From Caulochytrium protostelioides (Eukaryota > Chytridiomycota > Caulochytriomycetes > Caulochytriales > Caulochytriaceae), in NCBI GenBank assembly GCA_003615045.1, contig ML014210.1, positions 1-64,000 on the forward strand: a stretch of DNA of 64,000 bases, read 5' to 3'. Below are positions 8,561 to 18,447 of this stretch, one piece after another (within the stretch, counting starts at the first letter, position 1; each line of letters starts with the position of its first letter). The translations under genes and the position numbers were made by a program. The notes beneath the pieces were generated by a model. It made no database searches. It worked only from the letters and a program-made list of their open reading frames with translations, and was not told where the DNA came from.

Positions 8561-9184
8561 ATGTCACCGCCGCCACCGGCGCGACGGCCGCTGCGCCGGA
8601 TCATGGGTGCATGCCTACAGCTCATGCCGTTGGTGGCGGTCGCCGGCACCGTCGCGCTGGGGGTCGGCACCATCCACGGGCGCTCGATGCAGCCGACGTT
8701 CAATCCCGACACAGCCGACTGGCGCCAGCCCGACCGCGTGCTGCTCGAGAAAGCCAGCGTTCGCCGCGCCCACTACACCCGTGGCGACGTCTATTTCGTG
8801 ACGGACCCGCGCGAGCCGCACCGGACCCTTGTGAAGCGCCTGGTCGGCCTCCCCGGCGACCACGTGCAGCGGCGCCCGACCTTCCGCCGCGGTCCGGCGA
8901 CGGTGCCCGCCGCTGGTCCTCACGGCGCCGCTGCCACGGCTCCCGCCCCCGCCGCCGCTGCAGCGGACGCCGTGGTGGTCGTACCGGCAGGCCACGCGTG
9001 GATCGAGTCCGACGAAAGCTTCCACGGCCAGGACAGCACCACCTTCGGCCCCGTGCCGCTGGGTCTCTTCAAGTCCCGCGTGGTCTGGATCCTCTGGCCG
9101 CTGGACCGCTTCGGGCCTGTGCCTTACCGTCGCTACGACCGCAGCCGCATTGTGGGCAAGGAGGACTTGCGCATGGTGGCGTAG
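8561..9184 (+). CDS. IMP2: Mitochondrial inner membrane peptidase subunit 2 (S26 family)
   Basis: 207-residue signal-peptidase-like serine protease of the mitochondrial inner membrane, which trims sorting signals of intermembrane-space proteins. The first in-frame ATG is 8561; another at 8603 (MGACLQLMP) is also possible. A membrane segment (about residues 16-37) precedes the catalytic serine in GRSMQPTFNPD (S42). RGDVYFVTDP follows, then the catalytic lysine in LVKRLVGLPGD (K92). The C-terminal signature (VPAGHAWIESD, DSTTFGPVPLGL, RVVWILWPLDRFG) is the Imp2/IMMP2L type. A 30-residue Pro/Ala insertion (about 102-137) sits before the VPAGHAWIE strand. The protein is slightly longer than yeast Imp2 because of the N-terminus and this insert. 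Single exon. Confidence 0.93.
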   Translation: MSPPPPARRPLRRIMGACLQLMPLVAVAGTVALGVGTIHGRSMQPTFNPDTADWRQPDRVLLEKASVRRAHYTRGDVYFVTDPREPHRTLVKRLVGLPGDHVQRRPTFRRGPATVPAAGPHGAAATAPAPAAAAADAVVVVPAGHAWIESDESFHGQDSTTFGPVPLGLFKSRVVWILWPLDRFGPVPYRRYDRSRIVGKEDLRMVA

Positions 9185-9956
9185 ATGGCGGACGACGTGG
9201 CGGCCGCAGCATGCGTACGCGCAGCCCTCTCCAGCGGCACGGGCGACGCAGCAGCGGTAGAGGCTGGATCTGGACGACTATGGTTTTTAGTGAACATGCC
9301 GGAGCAGGTTCTTAAGACCTGGCACGAACGCCATATCCAGTTTCGTCTCTGGTGCCCTCTGGTGCCTCTGGAGTCTTCCAATGAGGTCATCCGCATTCGG
9401 CTGAGCGTCGGATGCGCTTGCCGATCACGGGCTGCAACCCTGTCTTGACCCACGATGCGGCACAGCGCAGTCTGACGGGTGAGGCCCGGCCGGGTCGGAT
9501 GTTCAACGCGGCATTGAGACGGCGGTTCACAAACTTGCCGTGGGTGGCAGCACGCCGCAGCAAACCACGACCCCATTGCGCCGGCGTTGCCCGGGTTTCA
9601 GGACCACATTCGTTGGGGCATACACCACAGGCATACACCACATATCTAGCTATCGATCTATATACCTGATGCATTTCATCGTCGAATATTCGAACGACCG
9701 GGCCATCCTGTTTGATCTCTCCATGCCCCCCTGACATCGTCCCGAGTGCCCACGCCTTCCATCGCGATGTTTGCTCCGCCCACCCTGTCCATCGATCTTG
9801 CTCCATGATCGCCGTACCTTGAGGTGGTATAAAACTATATGAGTCAATGACAAAGAAGGAGAGAGAACAAACGTGTCACAAAATGGAAAAGGGGTGGCCG
9901 GTGCATGCACAGAGACGTCGTCATGACGAGGGATGAGGATCGCGCGAACGCTTCCA
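9185..9956. other. Intergenic: IMP2 3' flank / 3' flank of the 9957 gene
   Basis: No gene recognised. An ATG frame of 87 codons starts directly after the IMP2 stop but looks non-coding. A 13-bp duplication (GGCATACACCACA type) lies at 9602-9630, and an orphan TATAAAA at 9828-9834 points to the plus strand. Confidence 0.5.
9828..9834 (+). promoter_or_regulatory. TATAAAA box with no assigned gene
   Basis: GGTATAAAAC on the plus strand, one of the best TATA strings in the window. The next recognised gene on this strand is DHODH, nearly 5 kb away. It may simply be AT-rich 3'-flank sequence of the minus-strand gene at 9957. Confidence 0.3.
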
Positions 9957-11618
9957 TCAGACAGCGGATCCGGGTGATCGTGGCGTGGACGAGCCCGTCA
10001 GCTGCATCTGGCACCGCGAAAAGATATCGAGCCCCGTGAAGATGCCCGTGTCCATGTGGTTGCTCGCCGACATCACGCCCTTCACGGTGATCTCGGCGGC
10101 GCGCAGCTGCTGCGGCGACAGACTCTCGATGGGCGCGCGCGTGATGCGCCCATGCGGCGCGGGCGCCGCGCCGCTCTCCAGCGTCTCCGACGTCGCACCC
10201 CACTTCCGCATATCCTGAACGGCACTGCAGCTGCTGCGCCGCCTTCGCGTACCGGGCTCGGGCACATCCTTACCACGAATCGTCGATGGCGGGGACGGGA
10301 CCGACAAGCGCGGGGCCGCGGGCTCGGCGACGGCGGCCGCCGTCACCGCGGAAGCCACCGCCGCCCCGGGTTTGCCGCTTGGAGGGCTGTTGCTGCTGCT
10401 GCTGTTGTTGTTGTTGTTGTTGTGGCTGCTGTTACTGTTACTGCTGCTGCTGCTGCTGCTGCTCTCGTCGTGGTGACTCCAGGACCGCATGCCATGATGG
10501 AACCAGATCATCCCGAGAAAGGTGCGGCGATGGGACGGGGTGTTCGTGGTGGCGGTCGTGGCGGGTGATGAGGAAGAGTCTGATGACGAGGGCGACGCGA
10601 GGGGGGCGCCGGCGGGAGGATGCTGCTGGGACGGCGAGAGCGAGTGGGACGGACGCTGCGGCGAGGCGCCGGCCGGCGTCGCGAGCTTCGTTTCGCCAAA
10701 CGAGATCGGCTTGTCCGAACCCTTCTGAGCAACGGCGTAGTGAGAGGAGGCCGAGGACAGGCCCCCGACGATGGTACTCGCATTGCTGATACTACTGCTG
10801 TGGCGGCGGGGCCCGTTGTCGCTGTGGTAGGCATAAGCATCCGACTGGGCCTGCGACAGGGATCGCAGCTTGGCCTCGTCCTCCTTGCTGAACCGCAGGA
10901 GCCGGCCCATGTCCCGCCAGTCATGACCGGCATCCGAGTACGTGGACGACGACGCTGCATCATGACTCCGGTTCTTCCATTGCGGCAGCACCGGCGGCCC
11001 CGGGTTGGTCAGACTCGTGGCCGAGCTGGTATCCAGTTGGCGCGAGTAGGACATCGACTCGGGTTCGCGTGTGAGTGGGTGGCCCACCTGATCATGACAT
11101 GGGAAGGGGAACCCGTCGGCTGCCTCGGCGGCTGCCTCGTCGAAGCCATAAGAGTCGATGCTGACCGGCGGCGAGAACTGGCCGCGGAGGCGGGCCAGAT
11201 GTCGCGCCCCGGGGTTGTCGGCCCCCGGGGGCAAGGCGACATGGACATGGTCGATCTGCGATTCCCGAATCGGTAAGAGCATATCTCGACCAACTGTAGG
11301 ATCACGAACGCATCGATCGAAGGGTTCCTCACATGGTCATCATCCATGGCGAGAAGCGCAAGGCAAAAGAGACACCGCGTTATGTGAGAAGGAGGATTCG
11401 CATGACACTCGCTCATGTAAGCTCCCGGCTACTAACAAGCAAATCGTTGACTTACCAGAGGTGGTTCGCTTGCGTGACGATGCCGGGGTCATGAGCTGCT
11501 GCGCGGGAAGGTTGTTTTGGGGAGCACAGGCACCTGCACCAGGAGATGGCGGGCTGACGCGGATGTCGACAGAGAACGCCGGGCAAGTAATGCACATGGG
11601 GGGCATCACGGAAGGCAT
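9957..11618 (-). CDS. Unrecognised Ser/Asn-rich protein (two exons)
   Basis: Exon 1 is 11456-11618 and exon 2 is 9957-11293. The 162-nt intron has a CTG|GTAAGTC donor and a CCTACAG acceptor; splicing keeps phase and gives 499 residues. An in-frame ATG at 11768 would add 50. No family recognised. Most of the chain looks disordered: Ser/Pro-rich segments, a Ser/Asn homopolymer block encoded by the CTG/TTG run at 10385-10463, and possible basic phosphorylation sites (RRHSSS, RRRRSSCS). The last ~90 residues look folded and selected (DMRKWGATSETLESG, LSPQQLRAAEITVKGVMSAS, MDTGIFTGLDIF). A signalling or regulatory scaffold is a guess. Without splicing, an ATG at 11282 would start a 441-residue protein. 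Confidence 0.6.
10385..10463. repeat. CTG/TTG triplet run coding for poly-Ser/Asn
   Basis: Interrupted CTG and TTG triplets. Read on the coding minus strand they give AGC and AAC codons (serine and asparagine) inside the 9957 gene. Confidence 0.9.
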
Positions 11619-14600
11619 GATGGGATGCGAGAGGCGGCAGTATGCCGCGGCAATTCGAGGGAGCGCGGTTGATTGACGGGAGACTGATGACAGGCAGCGG
11701 TGGCTGTTCGAAGTAGTCAAGTGTTCGCGACGATGGGCGGACAATCGGTCAACCAATCTCGTTTGCATCCGAGTGCAGCCGTGTGGGAAGCGAAGCGAAG
11801 TGAAATGATGAGACGGGGTCCCGTCAGAAAAGCATGCGATACCGGCGGTCGGGTATCCGGTGACTCATGCGGCGAGAATGAAGCAGCGTGCTGGGTCACG
11901 GTCAGACATCGTTATATCATCAGCGGGAGAGGCTGTGGCGTGTCAGACACAGGTGCATCGTGTTCGCCGCATGCCAAGTGAGACGTCGATCGGAGCCAGC
12001 GACATCCGGACCCAAGACAACGATGACGATCGAGAAGGCTAGACCCGTCTCGGTTCGAGCGGATTCTCACCCGCGACGACAGAAACAGTCTCCAACGCCG
12101 CAATGACCGAGCAGGTGCGGCGTGCGCGTTTCCTCGACGGCTCGTCACGCGGGATTATGGGTGTGGGGAGTGCAACACAGCACAGATCGAATGTCCTGTG
12201 CGAAGCGAGGCGTCTGCCCGAGGGTAGACGATGATCCGGAGTCCGCTCGACCATTGGACCATGGGAGGGCCTCTCGGGCGACTCCCATGGCGGCGTTGCA
12301 TCCGGCGTTGCTGCGTCCCCCGCCAACAGCCTTTTTTACAAGCCGACGTCGTTTCTTGGGTGCACCAGGTGCCCGGTGCCTCGCTGGGTCGGATATGGGA
12401 TGGCGACCAGGAGGCGACGCCCGGCTGGCGCCAGCGCCGTGCGGGCGTATACTCCTCGGCCGGTGACAATCTCGCTGATAGCACGGTGAGGGCTTATACG
12501 CTCAAAGTTGCGCTCGCACGCGGCTTTGACGACGGTCGGTGGTTGGCCTCGGGCCCACATAGCGGCCGCGGCTGGATGGCGATCCCCCGTCTAGCACCTT
12601 CGATCCACCCCTTTGAAGTTGATTTTTCTTTGTCTATTTCGTGCCCCCGCGGGCTGCCGGCGAAACGGGCCGCTCCGAAACATCACGCCGGCCAGAAACG
12701 GGATCCGTCGCCGACGGGCATGGAGCATGCCGAGACCATCCATGGGTCTCCGCGGGGGCGTCAGAGGAGGCAGCCCTCGCCGTGGAGGCATCCTGACGAT
12801 GCGGACCGTCGTGGACAGGGGCGGCGCGGTGGTGAGCTGAGGAGCCCTTTCCGCTCCTTTCTGAAACCGACCGATCTGCCGCGGTCGCGGCAGGTCCGCC
12901 CGCCAAAGCCGTTTGGGAGTGACGGCCAGCGACCCGAAATTCGGGTCGGCGAGGCCTCGCGTCCCTGAGAAACTTCGATCGCTGGGTTCCGTGACCGCCA
13001 CGCCGGGCGCCGCCTGGGCGCCGGGGCTGCCGGGAAGGGCCCGCGGCGGGGTGGTCTCGGGACGGCCAACCTCCCGTGCATGCCATGCGTTGCCGTGCGC
13101 GGGCGGCCGCCGACGGCCGGCGAGCGGATGGGCGGCGCGCGTCGGTCCGGTCACCATCACCATACGGGATGCGCGAGGGGGAGAACGGCCCTCGTGACGG
13201 CGCTGCCATGGGGCCCCGGCAGGACCGCCGCGCGAACGGTGGAGACGCCCGTGGTGCGGAGGAGACCATGCCGCCGCCGACCACCGCCACCGCCACCGCC
13301 TCCCGAACGTCGAACGCATCGATGCGCCTGGTCTTATCAATTCCGATCGCTGCGAGGCCTTCGACCGGTTCGATCGAATGCATCCCTCCCGGGTTCGGCG
13401 AGGACACCCGGGGCCGCGGACCGATGCGGCGAGTGCCGTCCCCCCATGGTCCTCAGCCATCGGGAAGGCGCTGCGTTCGATGGTCCTCACCCGCTTCCGC
13501 GCAACTAACACGCCTCGGTCGTCCCGGCCAGGAGGGCCTCCGACCTCCGACCGTGGCGATCGCGTTGCACAGGTGACATCGGCAGGCGAAGCCACGGCAG
13601 GGCATTGCAAAGCCTCTGCGATCGACGCGATGGCTCCACCGCGGGTCCACGGCCCGGCGGCGCTTCGCCGTCCTTCGTCCTCCGACCGCGGCCATCGATG
13701 ACGTGATCTGGGCTTTCCGTGTCCAGGGCCGCCTCGGATCCAACCACCATGCAGCGGGGGCGGCGGCCATGCCGACGCGACGACCGTGGAAACCCGGCCG
13801 TCGTGCTTCACCCCCCAGGGCTCGCTGGAGAGCGCGGGCCTTCGGGGGCGAAGGGCGACGGCGAGGTCCCTGGGAGGCGCCCGAGACGACGAGGCCGCCG
13901 TCGTCGCCGCGGGGCCGCGTGAGACGGTGGGTGGGACCAGCGCGCGGGCTACTATCGCGGCTCGCCCTCGGGCCAGCGGTGAATCCGCCGTGGTCGGGCG
14001 CCGTGGTCGGGCGCCGTGGTCGGGCGTCGTAGTCGGGCGCCGTGGTCGGCATCCCCGGTCGACGCGCGTCCTGCTCGGCGGCACCACCGCCGACCCGTGG
14101 CGACGCGTCGTGCGGGTCTGTCGGACGGCGATGGGTCGCCGATCTTCACCCGCGCCGGAGCGCCATGGACAGGAGCTCGAGGCGGAGTTCCAAAGCCCAT
14201 TGGGCGGCTTAGCCCTTTTTTTTTCTGTCTGTCTGGAGGGTCCCGATAGCCCCAGTCGCTCGGAGCCCGGGTGCCGGCGGAGACCCCGACGGCCGCGGCG
14301 TCCGGCGCCAGGCGCAGGCCAGCGTGATGCCGCGCGTGGAGGACTCGCGGCCCGCGTGCGCCTGTCGCGGCGACCGCCACCATCCCTCCACTGCTGATAG
14401 GCGGCGGGCGGGCCGACGAGGCGACGGCGACCATCCGCACGCTCCGCCTCGCAGCATCGCGCATCGCGGGAGATGGCTAGCACGGGGCCGGCCGCCGGTC
14501 TCGCTCGTTCCTCTCCGGCCTCGTCCGCTCCCTCCGTTGATCCCTCCGCTCCCTCCGTTGATCCGTCGACCCCTGCGTCGATCGCATCATCGGCCTCGGC

Positions 14601-14711
14601 ATCCCCGGACCGCACACCGGCGCCCCGTTCGGGCCTGACTCGCGGCCGTTGGACCGGCTTCCCCCGCGATCTCCGCGCGTCGGCTGCGCGACGGCGACCC
14701 CTCGTGCGACG
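11619..14711. other. 3-kb region without a recognisable gene
   Basis: Lies between two divergent genes. Open frames on both strands exist (the longest minus-strand frame runs on from the DHODH antisense), but they are Arg/Pro/Gly-rich, lack any family motif and look like GC-bias artefacts. The part at 11620-12600 is less GC-rich. Features seen are a 13-bp minisatellite (13988-14050), a duplicated CTCCCTCCGTTGATCC (14528-14570) and a nine-T run at 14216-14224. Confidence 0.55.
13988..14050. repeat. 13-bp minisatellite CCGTGGTCGGGCG
   Basis: About five tandem units with single-base variants (one TCGTAGTCGGGCG), in the gene-free region upstream of DHODH. Confidence 0.9.
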
Positions 14712-16235
14712 ATGCTCTTCATGCTCGGGGCCCGCCCGGCCCTCCGCGCGCGCGTCGGCCGCCGCGTGGCCGGCGACGCGTCGGCGCTCTCCTCGGCGTC
14801 CTCGGCGTCCCCCGCGGCCACCAAGACGGCTGCGGCTGCGGCTGCGGCCTCGGCCTCGGCGTCCTCGCCAGCGTCCGCGCCGCGGCGCGGGATGGGCGCC
14901 GCCGTCCGGTGGACGCTGGCGCTCGCCGGGCTGGGCCTGTTCGGGCTCTACGCGTCGGACGCGCGCGCCGGCATCTACCGGACGCTGCTGATGCCGGTCG
15001 TGCGGCTCCTGGACGCGGAGGACGCACACCGCTTCTCCATCCTGTGCCAGAAGCGCGGCCTCGCGCCGCGGGCGCCCGACGCGCGGCATCCGTGGACCCC
15101 CGCCGAGCTCGCGGCGCACCCGCTCGCCGTGACGCTCTTCGGGCAGCGGCTCGCCAACCCCGTCGGGCTCGCCGCGGGCTACGACAAGCACGGCGAGGCC
15201 ATCGAGGCGAACCTGGATCTCGGCTTCGCCATGGTCGAGCTCGGGTCGGTCACGCCGGAGCCGCAGGTCGGCAATCCGCGCCCGCGCGTCTTCCGCCTCG
15301 TGCCCGACGCCGCCGTCATCAACCGCTACGGCTTCAACTCGGTGGGCCACGACGCCGTGCTCGCCAACCTCAAGGACCGGCTGCGCTCGCTGCGCCGCCC
15401 CAAGCCGCCGGCGCCCGAGGACCTCGTCGTGGCCGAGGCGGCGGCGGCGGCGGCGGCCGAAGCGGCGTCGCATGCCGCCGCGCGGCCCGGACGCATGCTC
15501 GGCATCAACATCGGCAAGAACAAGCACTCGCGACCCGACGACCACAGCGATTACGTGCGCGGCATCCAAGCGTTCGCGCCCTACGCCGACTTCCTCGTCG
15601 TTAACATCAGCAGCCCCAACACGCCGGGCCTGCGGGCGCTGCAGGAGGCCGCGACGCTGCGCCCGCTCGTCGCCGCCGTGACGGCGGCGCGCGCCGCGCT
15701 CCCGCCCGTCTACCGCCGCCCGATCGCGCTCAAGATCGCGCCGGACGTGACGCCGGCGCAGCTGGACGCGATCGCCGACATCGCGGTCGAGTATGCGATC
15801 GACGCCGTGATCCTCGGCAACACGACGCTGCAGCGCCCGCCGACGCTGCTCGCGGCGCCGAAGCAGGTCCGCGAGGCCGGCGGGCTCTCGGGCGCGCCGC
15901 TGCGCCCCATCGCGCTCGCCCAGGTCCGCGCGCTGTACGCGCGGCTGCAGGGCCGCGTGCCGATCATCGGGTGCGGCGGCATCGCGACCGCCGAGGACGC
16001 CGTCGCGTTCGCCAAGGCCGGCGCGACCGCCGTCCAGTTCTACACCGGCATGGTCTACCACGGCCCGGGCACCGCCGCGCTTCTGCAGGATGGCCTGCGC
16101 GCCTACCTCGCCGCCACCCACCAGCGCTGGGAGGATTTGATCGGGCAGGACCACCGCGCGGCTGCCGCCGTCGCCGCCGCCGCCGCCGCCGCCGCCGCCA
16201 CACCCTCGTCGGCATCAGCCTCGCCACCCGTTTAA
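14712..16235 (+). CDS. URA9: Dihydroorotate dehydrogenase, class 2, mitochondrial
   Basis: 507-residue FMN enzyme that oxidises dihydroorotate to orotate with ubiquinone, in the inner mitochondrial membrane (pyrimidine synthesis). ATG 14712 is the first in frame and opens an Arg/Ala/Ser-rich targeting peptide. A membrane helix follows (about 63-81), as in class 2 enzymes. Core motifs in order are NPVGLAAGYDKHGEA, ELGSVTPEPQ.GNPRPR, INRYGFNSVGHD, GINIGKNK, VVNISSPNTPGLR (with the class 2 catalytic serine), ALKIAPD, GNTTL, GGLSGAPLRPIAL, PIIGCGGI and QFYTGMVYHGP. Ala-rich insertions occur at about 237-257 and at the C-terminus (GCC run), where they should not disturb the barrel. The symbol follows the yeast mitochondrial-type enzyme naming. 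Confidence 0.95.
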   Translation: MLFMLGARPALRARVGRRVAGDASALSSASSASPAATKTAAAAAAASASASSPASAPRRGMGAAVRWTLALAGLGLFGLYASDARAGIYRTLLMPVVRLLDAEDAHRFSILCQKRGLAPRAPDARHPWTPAELAAHPLAVTLFGQRLANPVGLAAGYDKHGEAIEANLDLGFAMVELGSVTPEPQVGNPRPRVFRLVPDAAVINRYGFNSVGHDAVLANLKDRLRSLRRPKPPAPEDLVVAEAAAAAAAEAASHAAARPGRMLGINIGKNKHSRPDDHSDYVRGIQAFAPYADFLVVNISSPNTPGLRALQEAATLRPLVAAVTAARAALPPVYRRPIALKIAPDVTPAQLDAIADIAVEYAIDAVILGNTTLQRPPTLLAAPKQVREAGGLSGAPLRPIALAQVRALYARLQGRVPIIGCGGIATAEDAVAFAKAGATAVQFYTGMVYHGPGTAALLQDGLRAYLAATHQRWEDLIGQDHRAAAAVAAAAAAAAATPSSASASPPV

Positions 16236-16387
16236 TCATCCGCCCAGCGCCGTGCCCTCAACACTCGTTGAGGAGAAGGCGTGATCCATCACGCATGCCC
16301 CCTGCATCTCGCGACTTTCTTGTCCATCAGGATTCATGTAGATCATCAGATATCCAGGGCCTCAGCCTCGGCCCAGAGGATGCGACG

Positions 16388-16629
16388 TCATGACGCGGCA
16401 AACGCGGCAAACAGGTCGTGGAAGGGATCGGCGCCCGGCGCCGCCTCGCTGTCGCCGCGCATCATGCTGGCGGCGACGGTCGCGCGCTCCGTCTCGGGCC
16501 ACGCGGCAAAGTAGCGCGAGTCGTCAGGCCCTGTGCACTGCGGCACGAAGGGCGCCGCCACGGTCTGCGCCAGCAGGCCGCGCCAGTCGACGCCGTCGAA
16601 CCACGGGTGCTGGCAGACGGGATGGTCGC

Positions 16630-16660
<31 letters not shown>

Positions 16661-17701
16661 ACCGAGACGCGCGACCGGGTCGAGCGTCAGCAGGCGGTCG
16701 ATGATGTCCCGCGCGGGCGGCGAGAGGCCGGCGTCGGCGGGGACGGCGTAGTCGCGCCGCAGGATGCGGTCGTAGGTGGCGAAGGCGGTCGTGGCGGCGA
16801 ACGGCGGCCGGCCGACGCGCATTTCGTAGATGAGCACGCCGAGCGCCCACCAGTCGGCGGGCGCGCCGTGGCCTTGCGCGAGGACGATTTCGGGGGCGAC
16901 GTAGTCGGGGGTGCCGCACAGGGTCCACGTCGCGGGGGGCGTCGGCGTCGACAGCGCGGCGGTGGCGTCGACGGCGCTCGCGGGGTCGTTGCCTGAACCG
17001 TCCCCTGGCCACGTGGTAAACCCAAAGTCGGTCAGTTGCACGTGGCCGCGCGCGTCGAGCAAGAGGTTCTCGGGCTTCAGGTCGCGGTACAGGATGCCGT
17101 GGGCGTGCAGGGCGGCCAGCGCGAGGGCCGTCTCGGCGGCATAGAAGCGCGCGACGGCGTCCGTGAAGCGGTGGGCGCGTCGCAGGTGGGCCAACAGCTC
17201 GCCGCCCGCGGCGTACGCCATCGCCAGGTACAGCCGGTCGGCGTCGGCCCACGCGCCGCGGAACGCCACGATGAACGGGTGCCGGACGGCCGCGAGCACG
17301 CGGCGCTCGGCCAGCACGTGCGCCACCTGCTGCGCGCGCACGATCGCCGCCTTGTCGAATACCTTCAAGGCGCACACGGCGCGGCCGCCGTCGGCGCCGC
17401 CGTCCGTGTCGCTGCTGCTGCTGCCGCCGCCGCCGCCGCCGCCGGCCGCGCCGCGCCGCACGCGCGCCAGATACACGCGGCCAAAAGTGCCCGCGCCGAG
17501 GGTCTGCACCAGCTCGAAATCGCTCAGTGCCCTCGGGGCCTCCGATGCGGTATGGGCAAGGGCAAGGGCATGGGCAGTGGCGTCGGCCTCGGCATCAGCG
17601 CCGACATCGGCTTCGGGACCAGCCAGCGTGGGCGACCGTGGTGGTGGTGGTGGTGGCGGCGGCGGCGGCGGCAGCGACCGTGCGCCTGAAGGAACGATCA
17701 T
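16388..17701 (-). CDS. PKA-like AGC serine/threonine kinase
   Basis: 437-residue kinase closest in motifs to the cAMP-dependent protein kinase catalytic subunit. It has a glycine loop GAGTFGRVYLARV (about 69-81), ALKVFDK with K113, and the catalytic loop YRDLKPEN (D207). DFGF is at 225-228 and the activation segment is WTLCGTPDYVAPEI (T260, APE 269-271). HPWFDGVDW follows in the C-lobe. The C-terminal FHDLFAAF fits the AGC hydrophobic FxxF motif. It differs from PKA in a proline-rich N-terminus, a Gly/Ser insertion in the beta2-beta3 region (about 84-107) and a ~28-residue insertion between DFG and the WTLCGTP segment. A (GTCGCC)n run in the DNA gives an alternating Ala-Thr stretch near the C-lobe. 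ATG 17701; stop 150 nt from DHODH, convergent. Confidence 0.88.
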
Positions 17702-18174
17702 GACGGCCTCGGACGGCGCGCGGGCAAGACATCCAGCGGCCGTCTGTCCACGAGGCGCCGTGCCAGCTCAACGACGCGCGGATGCCGCGCCCCGTCGATG
17801 AAGCCGCGGTCCGATCGGCTGGATGGATGCCATGAGCTGCCGTGACCACCAGGCCGATCAACGGAAAGAAGCGCGGCGCGACGACGGCTGACGCAGGTAT
17901 GAACGATCGGCAGTGACCTGGCGATCGCACCTCACGCGACGGAGATCGCTGGGAGGCCGCGCCGGCGGTGGCGACGGCGGCAGCAGCGGCGGCGGCGGCG
18001 GTGGCGGTGGCCGTGGCGCAGATGGCGGCGCGGGCGGCCTCACGAACGCCGGCGCGCCCAGGGAAGCACCGCCCAAAAGGGGTCCTCCCCGGCCGCCGCC
18101 GCCGCGTGGCTCGGACGGCCTCAAGGCCGCCCGGCAGCATCACCCATTCGAGAGAACGGGTGCGACAATGACAG

Positions 18175-18208
<34 letters not shown>

Positions 18209-18447
18209 CACGATACCGCTAACGCTAACGACCACGACGACCGCCGCCCTTTTCATACTGCTCGCCACTTCGACGCCGCCACGACGTGCGACGATCCCGT
18301 CGACGCTTGCGGTGCCCTCGCGCCCTCACGGATCCGCGTGATCATCGGAACCGCGTGCGAGACGGTGCATCGACGCGCCGCTGCCGTTGCGGCGATTGCT
18401 GCTCGTCTGGATTTCTCGGCGTTGACGGCTTCTGTGACGCCGCCGGG
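17702..18447. other. Intergenic: divergent promoter region kinase/SKI3
   Basis: No gene recognised. A hexanucleotide ACGACA run is at 18171-18208 and GGC-rich stretches around 17985-18020. Confidence 0.55.
18171..18208. repeat. (ACGACA)n hexanucleotide run
   Basis: About six tandem ACGACA units upstream of SKI3, decaying into CTAACG and ACCACG variants to 18240. Confidence 0.9.

Noticed and set aside
9185-9448. 87-codon frame starting at the base after the IMP2 stop
   Set aside because: The adjacency suggests readthrough, but the frame has no conserved feature and IMP2 ends where its family normally does.
12048-12065. GGTTCGA string resembling a tRNA B-box
   Set aside because: The following bases do not complete the B-box, and no A-box or cloverleaf can be drawn around it.
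12591-16154. 1187-codon open frame on the minus strand
   Set aside because: It runs antisense through the whole DHODH gene and then through repeat-rich DNA. The product is Arg/Gly-rich with no motif, and the plus strand clearly encodes DHODH.
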